A stretch of 17,815 nt of DNA, taken from assembly GCA_030831005.1 (NCBI GenBank), contig JAURLW010000013.1, forward strand, positions 1 to 17,815. Reading direction: 5' to 3'. The DNA comes from Bacteroidota bacterium. GTDB taxonomy: Bacteria > Bacteroidota > Bacteroidia > Chitinophagales > Chitinophagaceae. A program made the position numbers and the translations under genes. The stretch's first letter is position 1; each line of letters begins with the position of its first letter. Positions 16,251 through 17,815 of the stretch are shown one piece after another. The notes beneath the pieces are model-generated. The model worked only from the letters and a program-made list of their open reading frames with translations. It was not told the origin of the DNA and did no database searches.

Positions 16251-17815
16251 ATGAAATACCAAAAAGAGATTCAAAAAAGAAGAACCTTTGCCATTATATC
16301 GCATCCCGATGCTGGTAAAACTACCCTTACCGAAAAATTATTATTATTTGGTGGTGCTATCCAAGTGGCCGGTGCGGTAAAAAGTAATAAAATTAAAAAA
16401 CATGCTACTTCAGACTTCATGGAAATTGAGCGTCAGAGAGGTATCTCTGTTGCTACCTCTGTAATGAGTTTTGAGTATAAAAACATTTTAGTTAATCTAT
16501 TAGATACGCCCGGTCACAAAGACTTTGCAGAAGATACCTATCGTACCTTAACGGCTGTAGATAGTGTAATCTTAGTTATTGATAGTGTAAATGGGGTAGA
16601 GGAGCAAACCAGAAAATTAGTAGAAGTTTGTAGAATGCGTGATACGCCCATAATCGTGTTTGTAAATAAAATGGATAGGGACGGAAAATATCCATTTGAT
16701 TTATTAGATGAAATTGAAAAAGAATTGAAAATTTCTTTACATCCTTTGTCATGGCCTATTAATATGGGTAAAGAATTTAAAGGGGTTTATAATTTACATG
16801 AGCATAGTTTAAATTTATTTACGGCAAGCCAGAAAGCTACCGATGAAAATAGCATTCCTATTACAGATTTACAAGACGGACTGCTCGATGAAAAGGTAGG
16901 TAAGCGAGACGCTGATCAGCTGCGAGAAGATGTAGAATTGTTGAGTGGAGTGTATGGCGATTTAGACAAAGAAGCTTATATGCTAGGTAAAGTAGCACCC
17001 GTATTTTTTGGTTCTGCTGTTAATAATTTTGGTGTTAAGGAACTTTTAGACACCTTTATTGAAATTGCACCACATCCATTAGGGCGCAATACCGACAAGC
17101 GTTATGTAGAAGTTGGTGAAGATAAGTTTACGGGCTTTATTTTTAAAATTCATGCCAATTTAGATCCGCGACATAGAGATCGTATTGCTTTCTTAAGAGT
17201 TTGTAGTGGAAAATTTGAACGTAATAAATATTATAAACATACCCGCAACGAAAAAGATATTCGTTTCTCTAATCCGTATTCGTTTTTGGCTCGTGAAAAA
17301 GATGTTATCGACGAGGCATTCCCTGGCGATGTAGTCGGTTTGTTTGATACGGGTTCCTTTAAAATTGGCGATACGCTTACTGAAGGGGAACAATTACAAT
17401 TTACCGGAATTCCTACCTTCTCACCAGAATTGTTTAAAGAGTTGGTGAATAAAGACCCAATGAAAACAAAACAATTGGAAAAGGGAATTAATCAATTAAC
17501 CGACGAAGGGGTAGCGCAATTATTTACGCAACATGGAGGTAATAGAAAAATAATTGGTTGTGTAGGTGAACTGCAATTTGAGGTTATTCAATATCGCTTA
17601 TTACAAGAATATGGTGCCTCATGTGCATTTGTTCCTTTACAGTTTTATAAAGCCTGTTGGATTACAGGCGATAAGAAAAAGGTTGAGGATTTTGTGAGGT
17701 TTAAACAAAGTAATATCATGACGGATAAAGATGGTAATCTAGTTTATCTTGCACAAAGCGAATGGTTTTTAAATACCGAGCGACAAAATAATCCGGATAT
17801 AGAATTTCACTTTAC
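16251..17815 (+). CDS. prfC: Peptide chain release factor 3 (3' end cut by window)
   Basis: RF3 is a translational GTPase that removes RF1/RF2 from the ribosome after peptide release. I translated 521 codons from the ATG at 16251 to the edge without a stop. E. coli RF3 has 529 residues, so only about 5-10 codons are missing. Visible motifs are G1 SHPDAGKTT (17-25), switch I RGIS (63-66), G3 DTPGH (85-89), G4 NKMD (139-142) and a G5-like GSA in FFGSAVNNFG. Then come RF3-specific stretches such as FTGFIFKIHANLDPRHRDR and FTGIPTFSPELF, and the C-terminal VGELQFEVIQYRL. The N-terminal KRRTFAIISHPDAGKTT matches RF3 exactly in form and separates it from EF-G. The gene is divergent from the membrane-protein operon and preceded by the MPTTL mini-ORF. 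Confidence 0.96.
   Translation, partial: MKYQKEIQKRRTFAIISHPDAGKTTLTEKLLLFGGAIQVAGAVKSNKIKKHATSDFMEIERQRGISVATSVMSFEYKNILVNLLDTPGHKDFAEDTYRTLTAVDSVILVIDSVNGVEEQTRKLVEVCRMRDTPIIVFVNKMDRDGKYPFDLLDEIEKELKISLHPLSWPINMGKEFKGVYNLHEHSLNLFTASQKATDENSIPITDLQDGLLDEKVGKRDADQLREDVELLSGVYGDLDKEAYMLGKVAPVFFGSAVNNFGVKELLDTFIEIAPHPLGRNTDKRYVEVGEDKFTGFIFKIHANLDPRHRDRIAFLRVCSGKFERNKYYKHTRNEKDIRFSNPYSFLAREKDVIDEAFPGDVVGLFDTGSFKIGDTLTEGEQLQFTGIPTFSPELFKELVNKDPMKTKQLEKGINQLTDEGVAQLFTQHGGNRKIIGCVGELQFEVIQYRLLQEYGASCAFVPLQFYKACWITGDKKKVEDFVRFKQSNIMTDKDGNLVYLAQSEWFLNTERQNNPDIEFHF

Noticed and set aside
16121..16318. Plus-strand 65-residue reading frame spanning the prfC leader
   Set aside because: It overlaps the prfC start in another frame, begins before the putative promoter, and has no recognisable feature.
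1..17815. Mobile elements, CRISPR arrays, tRNA or rRNA genes
   Set aside because: No transposase, integrase, regularly spaced repeats or cloverleaf-like sequence was found, and the gaps between genes are all under about 130 bp.

Overview
The window reads as ordinary chromosomal sequence from a free-living or host-associated member of the Bacteroidota. The evidence is two kinds of type IX secretion (T9SS) sorting domain (type B at the end of a PKD-repeat giant, type A at the end of a beta-propeller-like protein), a PorP/SprF-family protein, a Bacteroidota-type putative porin, AT-rich DNA, and several Bacteroidota -7 promoter elements of the form TAnnTTTG. A Chitinophagales-like lineage is possible, but I cannot fix the order from this sequence.

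Layout. Positions 2-1165 (minus) hold nearly all of purT (formate-dependent purine synthesis). A divergent gap of 94 bp separates it from a rightward run: a GT-C/PMT-type membrane glycosyltransferase (1260-2675), a 1524-residue secreted protein with 14 PKD repeats, three further Ig-like repeats and a T9SS type B tail (2752-7326), and its PorP/SprF-type partner only 10 nt downstream (7337-8371). A perfect palindrome at 8376-8403 probably terminates this run and the convergent sucA (2-oxoglutarate dehydrogenase E1, minus, ending at 8424). Further right on the minus strand lies a four-gene run, in transcription order: a two-helix membrane protein (16078 to 15536), purine nucleoside phosphorylase (15526 to 14702), a choice-of-anchor-B/LVIVD-type secreted protein with a T9SS type A tail (14668 to 13292) and a putative porin (13314 to 11314, overlapping the previous gene by 23 nt). 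prfC (release factor 3) runs rightward from 16251 off the window edge, divergent from that run.

How the genes fit together. The PKD protein and the PorP/SprF protein form a cargo-partner pair for T9SS type B export. The upstream glycosyltransferase and the 19 Bacteroidota O-glycosylation-type tripeptides in the PKD protein suggest, but do not prove, that the cargo is glycosylated. purT and the phosphorylase are purine synthesis and salvage, and sucA is the TCA cycle.

No mobile element, CRISPR array, tRNA or rRNA was seen, and no gene-free stretch exceeds 130 bp. The most unusual signals are small: an intrinsic terminator whose hairpin and U-tract also encode the start codon and signal peptide of the next gene; a five-codon UAG-ended leader ORF placed 2 nt before prfC; promoter elements that contradict the longest-ORF starts of sucA and the membrane protein; and an Asp where low-molecular-weight purine nucleoside phosphorylases normally have the base-binding Asn. 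I found no clearly new multi-gene system.
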